DNA of 51,183 nt from positions 1-51,183 of the forward strand of contig CADEEL010000022.1 of assembly GCA_902826335.1 (NCBI GenBank), written 5' to 3'. Origin of the DNA: an uncultured Alphaproteobacteria bacterium (GTDB taxonomy: Bacteria > Pseudomonadota > Alphaproteobacteria > Caulobacterales > Aquidulcibacteraceae). Under the pieces are notes generated by a model. It was not told the DNA's origin and ran no database searches. It saw only the letters and a program-made list of their open reading frames with translations. The translations under genes were made by a program, and so were the position numbers. Shown in pieces: positions 1 to 7,759 of the stretch. Numbering within the stretch: position 1 is the first letter of the stretch; each line of letters begins with the position of its first letter.

Positions 1-2
1 CA

Positions 3-95
3 CGGGGTAAAACCGCTAAATCCACCAAGGCCGGCGCCGGCCCGCCGCGCGGCTCAACTCATAAGTCAAGCGTCGCGGCCAAGCCGCGCGATTAA
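3..95 (+). CDS. Possible 3' end of an upstream gene (partial)
   Basis: The third plus-strand frame is open from the window edge to a TAA at 93-95. It reads as a Lys/Ala/Ser/Pro-rich tail ending in AAKPRD, the kind of basic low-complexity tail found on many alphaproteobacterial proteins. No domain is visible and the rest of the gene lies outside the window, so this may be chance. The stop overlaps the stop of the convergent dehydrogenase gene by two bases. Confidence 0.2.
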   Translation, partial: RGKTAKSTKAGAGPPRGSTHKSSVAAKPRD

Positions 96-1009
96 ATCGG
101 ATCGTACGGAAACACGCTCGCGGAGGCGCCGGCGTCGAGATAATTCGCCTTCATCGCCGGCAACGCTTGATCGAGAATGCTCTGCGGCGTCCACCCCTCA
201 AGCCGCGCCACCGATTTGGTCGGCCGCGGCTGGTTGAAGAGGATCACTTCATTGCCGCGCACGGCGAAGATTTGCCCGCTCGTATCCTTGGCCCCATCGG
301 AAAGCAGCGCCACCGCCAATTGCGCCACTTGGTCCGCGCGCATGGAATTCTTCATGCGTTCGACGCGCTGGGCGGAAGCTTCGTCCTTGATCGGAATGGT
401 GGCGATCATCCGCGTCCAGGCGAATGGCGCGATGATGTTGGAGCGCACGTTTTTCGACAGCCCCTCCATGGCGAGAATACGCGAGAGCCCCATCACGCCC
501 AGCTTCGCGGCCGCGTAATTCGCTTGCCCGATATTGCCGATGAGGCCCGATGTGGACGTAAAGAGCACGTACGACCCGCTTTGTTGTTCGCGGAAATGCT
601 CGATCGAGGCGCGGCACACATTGAACGCGCCGGTGAGATGCACGTCGATCACCGCGTGCCAGTCTTTCGGGTCCATCTTGTGGAACATGCCGTCGCGCAG
701 AATGCCGGCGGGATTGACGATGCCATGAAGGCCGCCGAATTCCTGTTTCGCCTGCGCGATCATGGCGACGACGGCGTCGTAATCGCTGACGCTGTCTGAA
801 TTGAAAATCGCTTGCCCGCCCGCCGCGCGGATTTCCTTCGCCACGGTTTCGGCCGGTCCCGCCGAGCCCTCATCGCCGCCGGAGACCGAGCCGCCGAGAT
901 CGTTGACGAGCACCTTCGCGCCTTCCTTCGCGGCAAGCAACGCGCATTCCTTGCCGATGCCGTTGCCCCCGCCAGTGACGATGATCGCTTTGCCGTCAAG
1001 CACGCCCAT
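92..1009 (-). CDS. SDR family NAD(P)-dependent oxidoreductase
   Basis: A short-chain dehydrogenase/reductase of about 305 residues. The N-terminal Rossmann fold has the cofactor motif TGGGNGIG (residues 12-19), the acidic turn VNDLGG, an NPAG in place of the usual NNAG near residue 99, a catalytic Ser in TSTSG near 152-154, and Tyr165/Lys169 in YAAAK. The opening and the VNDLGG-plus-long-loop pattern resemble the 3-hydroxyacyl-CoA dehydrogenase-like SDRs of fatty-acid or steroid breakdown; the exact substrate cannot be read. The frame is open further upstream to 1177, but the ATG at 1009 has a GGAG seven bases before it and starts the conserved fold. The upstream extension runs into a palindromic repeat and is not credible as protein. 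Confidence 0.9.
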   Translation of the reverse strand: MGVLDGKAIIVTGGGNGIGKECALLAAKEGAKVLVNDLGGSVSGGDEGSAGPAETVAKEIRAAGGQAIFNSDSVSDYDAVVAMIAQAKQEFGGLHGIVNPAGILRDGMFHKMDPKDWHAVIDVHLTGAFNVCRASIEHFREQQSGSYVLFTSTSGLIGNIGQANYAAAKLGVMGLSRILAMEGLSKNVRSNIIAPFAWTRMIATIPIKDEASAQRVERMKNSMRADQVAQLAVALLSDGAKDTSGQIFAVRGNEVILFNQPRPTKSVARLEGWTPQSILDQALPAMKANYLDAGASASVFPYDPI

Positions 1010-1067
1010 ATTTGTCTCCAAGTTTGCGTGTGCATAGAAGCGCCGCGCGCGCGTGTCGAGACGATCA

Positions 1068-1189
1068 TCCCTCCCCTTTATGGGGAGGGTGTCGGTCGAG
1101 CACATGCGAGACCGACGGGTGGGGTTGAATTTATCGATCGTCCCCACCCGTCGCGCTTCGCGCGCCACCCTCCCCATAAAGGGGAGGGA
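1068..1189. repeat. Palindromic intergenic repeat with 24-bp perfect ends
   Basis: Bases 1068-1091 and 1166-1189 are perfect inverted repeats of 24 bp. Each arm is itself a hairpin (CCCTCCCC-TTTA-TGGGGAGGG). Inside lies a second inverted pair, GACGGGTGGGG at 1114-1124 and CCCCACCCGTC at 1142-1152. The compact nested structure between two genes looks like a REP/MITE-type element. It may also end transcription from the MFS gene or form part of the dehydrogenase leader. Confidence 0.8.
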
Positions 1190-1195
1190 TGAGCA

Positions 1196-2437
1196 TCACT
1201 CTAATCGATCCGCCTTGCGCAGCTCGGGAAACAGCTTGGCCCACAGCCCGGTGACGATCAGCGCGCCGACGCCGCCAAAGAGCGCCGCCCCGATCGGCCC
1301 GAGAAACCGCGCCACGACGCCGCTCTCGAATTCCCCAAGTTCGTTCGACGCGCTGATGAAGAGGGTGGACACCGCCGCCACGCGCCCGCGCATCGGATCG
1401 GGCGTGACCAGCTGCACCAAGGTCTGCCGCACGAACACCGAGAGCATATCCGCCCCGCCCAGCACGGCGAGCGCTGCGATGGACAGCCAGAACGAAGACG
1501 AAAGTCCGAACACGATGGTGGCCGCGCCGAACGCCGCCACGCCCCAGAACATGATCGGCCCCGCATGGCGCTTGATCGGCGCGCGCGCCAGGACGAGGCC
1601 GACAAAAGTGGCGCCGATCGCCGGCGCGGCGCGCAGCCAGCCGAACCCTTCCGGCCCCACATGCAGCACGTCGCGCGCGAACGCCGGCAAGAGCGCCGTC
1701 GCCCCGCCGAGCAGCACGGCGAACAGATCAAGTGAGATCGCCCCGAACACCACGCGCTGGCGCCACACATAGGCGAGCCCTTCCTTGATCAGCGCCAGGC
1801 GCGAGCCGGCCTGCGCCGCCGGCTTCGTCTCCGCGCGGATGAGCGCGAGCCCCGCGAAGCTGGCGAGGTAAAGGCAGCTCGTCGCGCCGAACGCCAGCGC
1901 CGGCGAATGCAGCAGCAAGAGCCCGCCAAGCGCCGGCCCGGCGATCGATGCGCTCTGCCACGCCAGCGAATTCCAGGCGATGGCGCGCGGCAGAAGTTCG
2001 CGCGGCACCAGCATCGGCCCCAGCGCCGCGTTCGCCGGCGCGAAGAAGGCGCGCGCCGCGCCGAAGAGCGCCGCGCTTGTCAGCAGCAGCGGCACGCTTG
2101 CGAACCGCCCCGCCGCCGCCGCGCAGAGAAAAAGCGCGACGCAAATCTCCGCGCCGAGACAATAAAGCAGGATGCGCCGTCGGTCATGCCGGTCCGCCGC
2201 TTCCCCGGCCGGCAGCGCCAGCAGCAAGAGCGGCAGGAAGGTGACCAGCCCGATGAAGCCGACCTGCAGCAGCGCGCGCGGCACATCCATGGTTTGGCGC
2301 GCCACTTCATACATCTGCCAGCCGAGCGCGACGCTTTGCACCTGCACGCCCAGCGTCGCCGCCGCGCGCGAGGCCCAATAGATCACATAGGCGCGCTGCC
2401 CAAGCAGCGTCGCGGGCGCGGCGGTGGGGGAGGTCAT
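1196..2437 (-). CDS. MFS transporter (MFS_3-like exporter family)
   Basis: An integral membrane protein of about 413 residues with the hydrophobic periodicity of a 12-helix major facilitator. The early segment ASRAAATLGVQVQSVALGWQ and the cytoplasmic loop AGEAADRHDRRRIL (a form of the MFS loop 2-3 signature) match the MFS_3/enterobactin-exporter-like group. Substrate unknown; drugs or siderophores are typical for relatives. The frame can be opened at a TTG at 2479, but the ATG at 2437 (MTSPTAAP) fits the family start better. It sits upstream of, and in the same direction as, the dehydrogenase, separated by the palindromic repeat, so they are probably independent units. Confidence 0.88.
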   Translation of the reverse strand: MTSPTAAPATLLGQRAYVIYWASRAAATLGVQVQSVALGWQMYEVARQTMDVPRALLQVGFIGLVTFLPLLLLALPAGEAADRHDRRRILLYCLGAEICVALFLCAAAAGRFASVPLLLTSAALFGAARAFFAPANAALGPMLVPRELLPRAIAWNSLAWQSASIAGPALGGLLLLHSPALAFGATSCLYLASFAGLALIRAETKPAAQAGSRLALIKEGLAYVWRQRVVFGAISLDLFAVLLGGATALLPAFARDVLHVGPEGFGWLRAAPAIGATFVGLVLARAPIKRHAGPIMFWGVAAFGAATIVFGLSSSFWLSIAALAVLGGADMLSVFVRQTLVQLVTPDPMRGRVAAVSTLFISASNELGEFESGVVARFLGPIGAALFGGVGALIVTGLWAKLFPELRKADRLE

Positions 2438-2526
2438 GAACGGCGCACACTGACGCCCGTTTTGATCGCGCGCAAGCAACGGCGCCCGATTGTGTGGCCG
2501 GATGCGCCGATGTGAGGAAAAGCCCG

Positions 2527-3486
2527 ATGCGCCGACGGACCATGCTCATGCTCGCCCTCGCTGGCGCGGCGGCCCTCGCCGGCGGCGTGGCCTGGCGCGC
2601 CTTCGATGCGGATATCGACGCCGCCCGCGCGCGCCTTCGCGGCCGCAGCCGCCTCATCCAAAGCCGCTTTGGCGCGTTGGAATATGCCGAAGAGGGCGCC
2701 GGCCCGCCCGTGCTGATGATTCACGGCACGGGCGGGGGCTTCGATCAGGGCCTCGCCTTCGCGGCGCGCCTCACGGCGCGCTGGCGCGTCATCGCGCCCT
2801 CGCGCTTCGGCTATCTGCGTTCGGCCTATCCCGATGATCCGTCCTCGGAGCATCAGGCTGACGCCTTCGTCGATCTTCTAGATCACTTGGACATCCAGCG
2901 CGCCGCCATCATCGGCGGCTCGGCCGGCGCGCTCTCGGCGATGCAATTCGCGCGCCGCCATCCCGATCGCTGCGCGGCGCTCGTGGCGATGGTCCCGGCC
3001 GCCTACGCGCCAGGCCGTCCCCCGGTCGAGCCGCCGACGCCGCTCGCGCGCGCCATCATCGAGTATGCCTTGCGGTCTGACTTTATCTTCTGGGCCGGCC
3101 TGCGCGCCAATGAGGATGCGCTGATCGCCGCGCTTCTGGCCACCGATCCCGCGCTCGTCCATGCCGCGTCGCCCGAAGAGCGCGCCCGCGTCCGCGCCAT
3201 CGTGCGGGATATCTTGCCTGTCAGCGATCGCGCGCGCGGCCTCCTGAACGATGCGCGTCTTGCCTACACGCCGGCGCCCATGCCGCTCGAGCGCATCCGC
3301 GCGCCGACGCTCGCACTGTCCTTGGAGGATGACCGCTTCGAGACGCTCGCCGCCGCGCGCCACATCGCCAACACGGTCCCCGGCGCGCGTCTGCTCTCCT
3401 ATCCCACGGGCGGGCACATCTGGGTCGGCCGCGATGAAGAAGTGTTCGCGGCGGTGGATGGGTTTCTTCGCGAAGCGATGCGGTAG
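2527..3486 (+). CDS. Alpha/beta hydrolase with N-terminal membrane anchor
   Basis: About 319 residues. Residues 1-22 are a basic then hydrophobic signal anchor (MRRRTMLMLALAGAAALAGG). The hydrolase fold follows: oxyanion motif HGTGGG near 66-71, nucleophile elbow GGSAGA at 130-135 (Ser132), an acid in LEDDRF and a C-terminal His in TGGHIWVG. A cap region lies between the elbow and the acid. The substrate cannot be deduced. The ATG at 2527 has GAGGA eight bases upstream; an earlier in-frame GTG at 2494 lacks this. It diverges from the MFS gene with about 90 bp between starts. Confidence 0.88.
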   Translation: MRRRTMLMLALAGAAALAGGVAWRAFDADIDAARARLRGRSRLIQSRFGALEYAEEGAGPPVLMIHGTGGGFDQGLAFAARLTARWRVIAPSRFGYLRSAYPDDPSSEHQADAFVDLLDHLDIQRAAIIGGSAGALSAMQFARRHPDRCAALVAMVPAAYAPGRPPVEPPTPLARAIIEYALRSDFIFWAGLRANEDALIAALLATDPALVHAASPEERARVRAIVRDILPVSDRARGLLNDARLAYTPAPMPLERIRAPTLALSLEDDRFETLAAARHIANTVPGARLLSYPTGGHIWVGRDEEVFAAVDGFLREAMR

Positions 3487-3518
3487 CAGGCTATCGAGAA
3501 ATCAAGCTGCGCGGGAAA

Positions 3519-3646
3519 TCCGCCCCCATCGGTCGCTGCGCGACCACTTCCCCCGCAAGCGGGGGAAGAGAAAGACGAAACACCTCAACGCGAATTGCTC
3601 CCCCGTTCACGGGGGAGCTGTCACGCGCAGCGTGACTGAGGGGGGA
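3519..3646. repeat. Compound hairpin repeat between genes
   Basis: Two perfect hairpins lie close together: CTTCCCCCGC-AA-GCGGGGGAAG at 3547-3568 and GCTCCCCCGT-TC-ACGGGGGAGC at 3597-3618. They are flanked by C-rich and G-rich ends, and a third small hairpin (GTCACGCGCAGCGTGAC) follows at 3620-3636. It is an intergenic palindromic element, distinct in sequence from the one at 1068-1189. Its position right after the hydrolase stop means it could also stop transcription. Confidence 0.7.
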
Positions 3647-3708
3647 CGAATTCGAATATTATCACCCTGGCAGGCCGCGCCGCATGCGGATCATCGGCGC
3701 GGCTGATC

Positions 3709-3921
3709 GTGCGTCTGTTTCACGCTGTAATGATCGTCGTCGTCGCCATACTGATTGCGCTTCCACTACTGCTCATTACGCGGAATGCCATCCTGCCTCT
3801 GAAGCCGGTCGTCGTTCCGTCGCTTCTCACAGTCTTCGCGGTGCTCCTTTATGCCTTGTTCGATGCGCGGGTCATTATTGGGATTCATCCGGCGCCGGAT
3901 ATAACCTCGTCGTCGCGCTGA
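3709..3921 (+). CDS. Possible small membrane protein (hypothetical)
   Basis: A 70-residue frame starting with GTG. Residues 5-25 and about 32-55 are strongly hydrophobic, which would give two membrane helices. No family is recognised and there is no clear ribosome-binding site. Its 3' end runs into a half copy of the GCTGAGC-TTGTCGAAGC repeat family (3917-3933). Within the 526-bp gap between 3487 and 4012 it is the only plausible coding stretch; the rest is repeats. It may be a decayed gene or chance. Confidence 0.28.
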   Translation: MRLFHAVMIVVVAILIALPLLLITRNAILPLKPVVVPSLLTVFAVLLYALFDARVIIGIHPAPDITSSSR

Positions 3922-4012
3922 GCGTGTCGAAGCGCGGGCAGCGAGGCTCGACGCCCGATGCGAAGCAAAATCGCCCTTCAACAAGTCGCCTCGAACCTGC
4001 TAGACGCCGCCG

Positions 4013-5050
4013 ATGGATCTCTCCCGCTTTCCCCGCCGCATCTACACGCCGGGCCCCACGCCGCTTCACGCCCTGCCGCGCTTCTCCGCCGCGCTCGCCG
4101 CCACATGTCCCGAAGGCCGCGCCCCCGACATCTGGATCAAGCGCGATGATCTCCTTGGCCTTTCGCCCGGCGGCAACAAGACGCGCAAATTGGAATTCCT
4201 GATGGCCGATGCGCTCGTCCAAGGCGCCGATACGATCGTCACCTGCGGCGCGCCGCAGAGCAATCATTGCCGCATCACGCTCGCCGCCGCGATTCACGAA
4301 GGGCTCAAATGCCGCTTCATCATCGAGGAGCGTGTGCCGGGCAGTTACAGCGAGGCCGCCAGCGGCAACAATTTCCTGTTCCACCTGTTCGGCGTCGAAC
4401 ACATAGAAGTCGCGCCCGCCGGCGCCGATCTTGAAGCGGCCAGCGCCCGCACGGTCGAAGACCTGAAAGCGGAGGGCCGCAAGGCCTACGCCATTCCCGT
4501 CGGCGGCTCCAATGCGCTGGGCGGGCTCGGCTATGTCGCCTGCGCGCAGGAGCTGCAGCAGCAGATGTTTGATCTGGGCGTGCGCTTTGATGCGCTCATC
4601 GTCGGCTCGGGCAGCTCCGGCACGCATGGCGGCCTCGTCGCGGGGTTTTTGGGAAACAACATCGATGTGCCGATTATCGGCGTGGGCGTCAGCCGCGATC
4701 CCGAGGATCAGGCGCCGGTCGTTTTGAAGGAAACGCACGCCGTGCTTGATTTGCTCCGCCTACGGATGACGCCGCCAGCCGGCGCGGTGGAATGCATTGG
4801 CGGCTACTGGCGCCCGAAATACTCCGTCCCCAACGCCGGTATGGTCGAGGCCGTGCAGATGCTCGCGCGCACCGAGGCCATTTTGCTTGACCCGGTCTAC
4901 ACCGGCAAAGCCATGGCCGGCCTTATCGGCCTGGCGCGCGCCGGGCGCTGGAAAGCGGGCGAACGCGTGCTCTTCCTGCACACGGGCGGCGCGCCGGCGC
5001 TGTTTGCCTATGAGGATGTTCTGCTCGGCCGCGTCCCCGTTGTGGCCTGA
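4013..5050 (+). CDS. D-cysteine desulfhydrase / L-cysteate sulfo-lyase family PLP enzyme
   Basis: A fold-type II PLP enzyme of 345 residues from the ACC deaminase/D-cysteine desulfhydrase family. The PLP lysine is in GGNKTRKLE (Lys56), followed by CGAPQSNHCR near 78-87 and a C-terminal phosphate/PLP region HTGGAPALF. The opening (MDLSRFPRR.YTPGPTPL), the stretch ASGNNFLFHL and the end segment LLDPVYTGKAMAGL closely resemble, from memory, the L-cysteate sulfo-lyase CuyA of marine alphaproteobacteria, which releases sulfite. Either reaction would feed reduced or oxidised sulfur to the locus 1-3 kb downstream. The ATG at 4013 has weak upstream signals but matches the family N terminus. Confidence 0.85.
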   Translation: MDLSRFPRRIYTPGPTPLHALPRFSAALAATCPEGRAPDIWIKRDDLLGLSPGGNKTRKLEFLMADALVQGADTIVTCGAPQSNHCRITLAAAIHEGLKCRFIIEERVPGSYSEAASGNNFLFHLFGVEHIEVAPAGADLEAASARTVEDLKAEGRKAYAIPVGGSNALGGLGYVACAQELQQQMFDLGVRFDALIVGSGSSGTHGGLVAGFLGNNIDVPIIGVGVSRDPEDQAPVVLKETHAVLDLLRLRMTPPAGAVECIGGYWRPKYSVPNAGMVEAVQMLARTEAILLDPVYTGKAMAGLIGLARAGRWKAGERVLFLHTGGAPALFAYEDVLLGRVPVVA

Positions 5051-5126
5051 GTCCCGCGCAAGACAGCGCCCGTCCGCCTTGCTAGTGAGTCGCCCGCCAG
5101 GGTCGAGTCGTTGAGGAGGGGCGCGC

Positions 5127-6155
5127 ATGCGCGGAAATTGGGTCCAAACGCGAAATTGGAAAACAATAAGCGTGGCCGCGGCCGCGTGCTTGATGTTCGC
5201 CGCGCCCGCCGCCGCCAACGATTCGACAGCTGAGCTCGCCATGGGTGGGCTCCAGTTCACACGCACAGACGCCATCGAAATGGTCTCGGAGGATTTGTAT
5301 CTCTCGCGGCGCGAAGTGCGCGTCCGCTACGTGTTTCGCAACCGCACGGCGCGCGATGTGACGACGCGCGTCGCATTCCCATTGCCCGCGATCGGGCCGG
5401 AATTCAGCGAGGCGCCGGTCAATATTCCAGACCCTTCGAGCCCCAATTTCGTCCGGTTCCGGACCAGTGTGGACGGCCGCCCCGTCCCGCTTGAAGTGGA
5501 GGCGCGCGCGCTGCTCGACGGCGCGGACGTGACGGCGCGTGTCCGCGCCGCTGGCCTTCCGCTCATGATGCTAAATCCCGCCTTTGACGCCGCCGCCGGG
5601 CGCATGAATGAGGCCGCGCTCGCCGATCTCGCCCGCGCTGGCCTCATTGAGTACGAACCCGCCACGCCGGGCGGCGCGCGCGCTTTTGTGCGGCCGCTGT
5701 GGACTTTGACGACCGCCTTCCACCGCATGCAGACCTTTCCCGCCGGCCGCGATGTGATCGTCGAGCATACTTATGCGCCCATCGTCGGCGGCTCGGTGCA
5801 AACCATGCTCCTCAGTCCCTATGCAGGCGCGGATGATCCAGAACATGCGCGCCTCGTGCGGGACTATTGCGTGGATGACGCCTTCATGCGCGGCGCACGC
5901 GCGATGGCGCGCCGCGTCGGCGGCCAGGAGCGCGTGCAGCAGGCTTCCATGAGCTATGTGCTCACCACCGGCGCCAATTGGGCCGGCCCCATCGGCCGCT
6001 TTCACCTCACCATCGACAAGGGCGAGCCGGACGCCTTGGTCAGCCTCTGCGCGCCGGATATTCGCCGCACGGCGCCCACCCGCTTTGAGGTGACGCGCAC
6101 CAACTTCACCCCGCGCGCGGACATCCGCGTGCTCTTTCTCCTGCCGAGCCCTTAA
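5127..6155 (+). CDS. DUF4424 family exported protein
   Basis: About 342 residues, starting with an ATG preceded by a strong GAGGAGG (5113-5119). Residues 1-30 form a Sec signal peptide with a likely cut after AAPAAA. The mature part begins with DSTAELAMGGLQF and contains SRREVRVRYVFRNRT and RVAFPLP, which match DUF4424, a periplasmic family of unknown function. The last four bases overlap the end of the convergent metallo-hydrolase gene. Nothing in the sequence ties it directly to the sulfur genes beside it. Confidence 0.85.
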   Translation: MRGNWVQTRNWKTISVAAAACLMFAAPAAANDSTAELAMGGLQFTRTDAIEMVSEDLYLSRREVRVRYVFRNRTARDVTTRVAFPLPAIGPEFSEAPVNIPDPSSPNFVRFRTSVDGRPVPLEVEARALLDGADVTARVRAAGLPLMMLNPAFDAAAGRMNEAALADLARAGLIEYEPATPGGARAFVRPLWTLTTAFHRMQTFPAGRDVIVEHTYAPIVGGSVQTMLLSPYAGADDPEHARLVRDYCVDDAFMRGARAMARRVGGQERVQQASMSYVLTTGANWAGPIGRFHLTIDKGEPDALVSLCAPDIRRTAPTRFEVTRTNFTPRADIRVLFLLPSP

Positions 6156-7018
6156 GGCGCGCCCAAGCGATTGATCGGCAGCTTGAGATAGCGCCGCCCA
6201 TCCGCCTCCGCCGGCGGCAGCGCGCCGGCGCGGATGTTCACTTGCAGGGAAGGCAAGATGAGATTGGGCGCTGACAGCGTCTTGTCGCGCGCGCGACGCA
6301 GCGTAACGAACTCATCTTCGCTGACGCCGTCATGGATGTGCACATTGTTGGCGCGCTGCGCGGCCAGGCTCGATTCCCAGGCGGGAACAGTACGCTCCGG
6401 GGGCGGATAATCATGCCCGGTGAAAATGCGCGTGCCGGCCGGCAAATCGAATATGCGTCGGATCGAGCGATAAAGCGCCCGCGCATCCCCGCCCGGAAAA
6501 TCCGTGCGCGCCGTGCCGTAATCGGGCATGAACACCGTGTCGCCGACAAACGCGGCCTCGCCAATCACATAGGTGACGCACGCCGCCGTATGGCCCGGCG
6601 TGTGCAGCACGCGCGCGTCGAGAGCGCCGATCTTGAATGTGTCGCCGTCCTCGAAGAGCGCGTCGAACGCCGCCCCGTCCGCCGTCACGTCCTCGGCGTT
6701 GAAGAGCGGGCGAAACGTATTCTGGATGTCGGTGATGAGCGCGCCGATGCCGACCTTGGCGTCTGTCTTGCTCCGCACATAATCGCCGGCCGACAAATGA
6801 TCGGCATGCGCATGCGTTTCGAGCGACCAGTCGATCGTAAGGCCCTGTGCGGCCGCCCCCGCGAGGATGGCGTCGATCCCGCTGGTGGTGACGCGCGCCG
6901 TCTTCATTTCGAAATCGAGCACGGGATCAATCAGCGCGGCCCGCTTCGTCGCCGGATCGCTGACGAGATAGGTGATCGTCGCCGTGGCGGGATCGAAAAA
7001 CGCCTGCACATCGGCCAT
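6152..7018 (-). CDS. ETHE1/Blh-type MBL-fold hydrolase, probable persulfide dioxygenase
   Basis: A metallo-beta-lactamase-fold protein of 288 residues. The metal site is THAHADH (His69, His71, Asp73, His74), with later ligands in LHTPGHTA, FVGDTVF and FTGHDY. The opening FFDPATATITYLVSDP and the YGTARTDFPGGDA segment are typical of the Blh/ETHE1 group, in which an iron enzyme oxidises glutathione persulfide to sulfite. It is divergent from a BigR-like repressor gene, the arrangement known for bigR-blh operons, so H2S or persulfide detoxification is the likely role. It should be under the dyad operator at 7050-7086. Confidence 0.9.
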   Translation of the reverse strand: MADVQAFFDPATATITYLVSDPATKRAALIDPVLDFEMKTARVTTSGIDAILAGAAAQGLTIDWSLETHAHADHLSAGDYVRSKTDAKVGIGALITDIQNTFRPLFNAEDVTADGAAFDALFEDGDTFKIGALDARVLHTPGHTAACVTYVIGEAAFVGDTVFMPDYGTARTDFPGGDARALYRSIRRIFDLPAGTRIFTGHDYPPPERTVPAWESSLAAQRANNVHIHDGVSEDEFVTLRRARDKTLSAPNLILPSLQVNIRAGALPPAEADGRRYLKLPINRLGAP

Positions 7019-7049
7019 GGGCCAGCTCCATCGTGATCGCGAATGCCTA

Positions 7050-7086
7050 TATATCTAGACTTGCTAAATTAGCAATACGTGATATA
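7050..7086. promoter_or_regulatory. Probable BigR/SqrR operator (37-bp dyad)
   Basis: The short gap between the divergent metallo-hydrolase and ArsR genes is AT-rich, unlike its surroundings. It contains a perfect core palindrome TTGCTAA-A-TTAGCAA (7061-7075) and outer arms TATATC (7050-7055) and GATATA (7081-7086), all centred on base 7068. ArsR dimers bind such dyads, and one site here would cover both promoters. The assignment to the adjacent repressor is inferred from position and symmetry. Confidence 0.75.
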
Positions 7087-7094
7087 AGGGCCAG

Positions 7095-7418
7095 ATGAGC
7101 GTTTTGACCGGCCAGCGCCGCCGCCAGCTCGCCGCCAGCGCCCGCGACGCGGCCGATCTTCTGCGCGCCCTGGCCAATGAAAGCCGCCTGCGCATCCTGT
7201 GCGCGCTGGAGCAGGGCGAGACGAGCGTGGGCGATCTGCAGGCGCGCGTCGGCCTCTCGCAATCGGCCCTCTCCCAGCACCTCGCCGTTCTGCGCGCGCA
7301 AGGTTTGGTCGCAACGCGAAGGGACGCGCAGAGAATTTATTACCAGATCGCCGATCCCGCCGTGGTGAAGGTGATCGCCACGCTTGCATCCATCTATTGC
7401 CCGGAGACATCGAGATGA
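7095..7418 (+). CDS. bigR: ArsR-family persulfide-sensing repressor (BigR/SqrR type)
   Basis: A 107-residue winged-helix protein. The helix-turn-helix region is LQARVGLSQSALSQHLAVLR (about 48-67) and the wing is ATRRDAQRIYYQI. The only two cysteines are Cys36 (LRILCALE) and Cys102 (SIYCPE), 66 residues apart, the same spacing as the Cys42/Cys108 pair of BigR and the Cys41/Cys107 pair of SqrR that form a tetrasulfide link on persulfide exposure. The metal-site motif of arsenic or cadmium ArsR proteins (ELCVCDL) is absent. It is first of a three-gene run; its TGA overlaps the ATG of the rhodanese gene. Confidence 0.92.
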   Translation: MSVLTGQRRRQLAASARDAADLLRALANESRLRILCALEQGETSVGDLQARVGLSQSALSQHLAVLRAQGLVATRRDAQRIYYQIADPAVVKVIATLASIYCPETSR

Positions 7419-7759
7419 CGATTTTGACGCCCATTGACCCCGCCACGCTCGCCGCCCGCCTTGAAAGCGGCGCGGTGACTCTCGTCGATATCCGAGAGGA
7501 GGAGGAATTCGCGCGCGAACATATAACCGGCGCCGTTTCTTTGCCTTTGTCCCGTTTGGAGGCTGGCCGTCTCGCCTTGGCCGCGCATCGCGACGTCGTG
7601 TTCCATTGCCGATCCGGCATGCGCACCAACGCGCATTGCGCCCGCCTCGCCGCCCATGTCGAGGGCGAGGCCTATGTCTTGGAAGGCGGGCTTGAAGCCT
7701 GGAAGAGCGCCGGCCTGCCTGTCGCGCCGGCGCCTGCATGCCGGCGCCTGCATGATTGA
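7415..7759 (+). CDS. Single-domain rhodanese (sulfurtransferase)
   Basis: A 114-residue rhodanese domain. The active-site loop is CRSGMR with Cys65, preceded by VVFH and followed by the YVLEGGLEAWKSAGLPV signature of the fold. It would carry sulfane sulfur, for example moving persulfide to glutathione or another acceptor next to the ETHE1-like enzyme. The ATG at 7415 overlaps the repressor stop (ATGA); the frame is open upstream but only as a shadow of the repressor gene. The 3' end overlaps the exporter start by eight bases. Confidence 0.9.
   Translation: MTILTPIDPATLAARLESGAVTLVDIREEEEFAREHITGAVSLPLSRLEAGRLALAAHRDVVFHCRSGMRTNAHCARLAAHVEGEAYVLEGGLEAWKSAGLPVAPAPACRRLHD

Noticed and set aside
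1010-1177. A longer N terminus for the short-chain dehydrogenase
   Set aside because: The extension runs through a palindromic repeat and lies upstream of a good ribosome-binding site and the conserved start of the fold.
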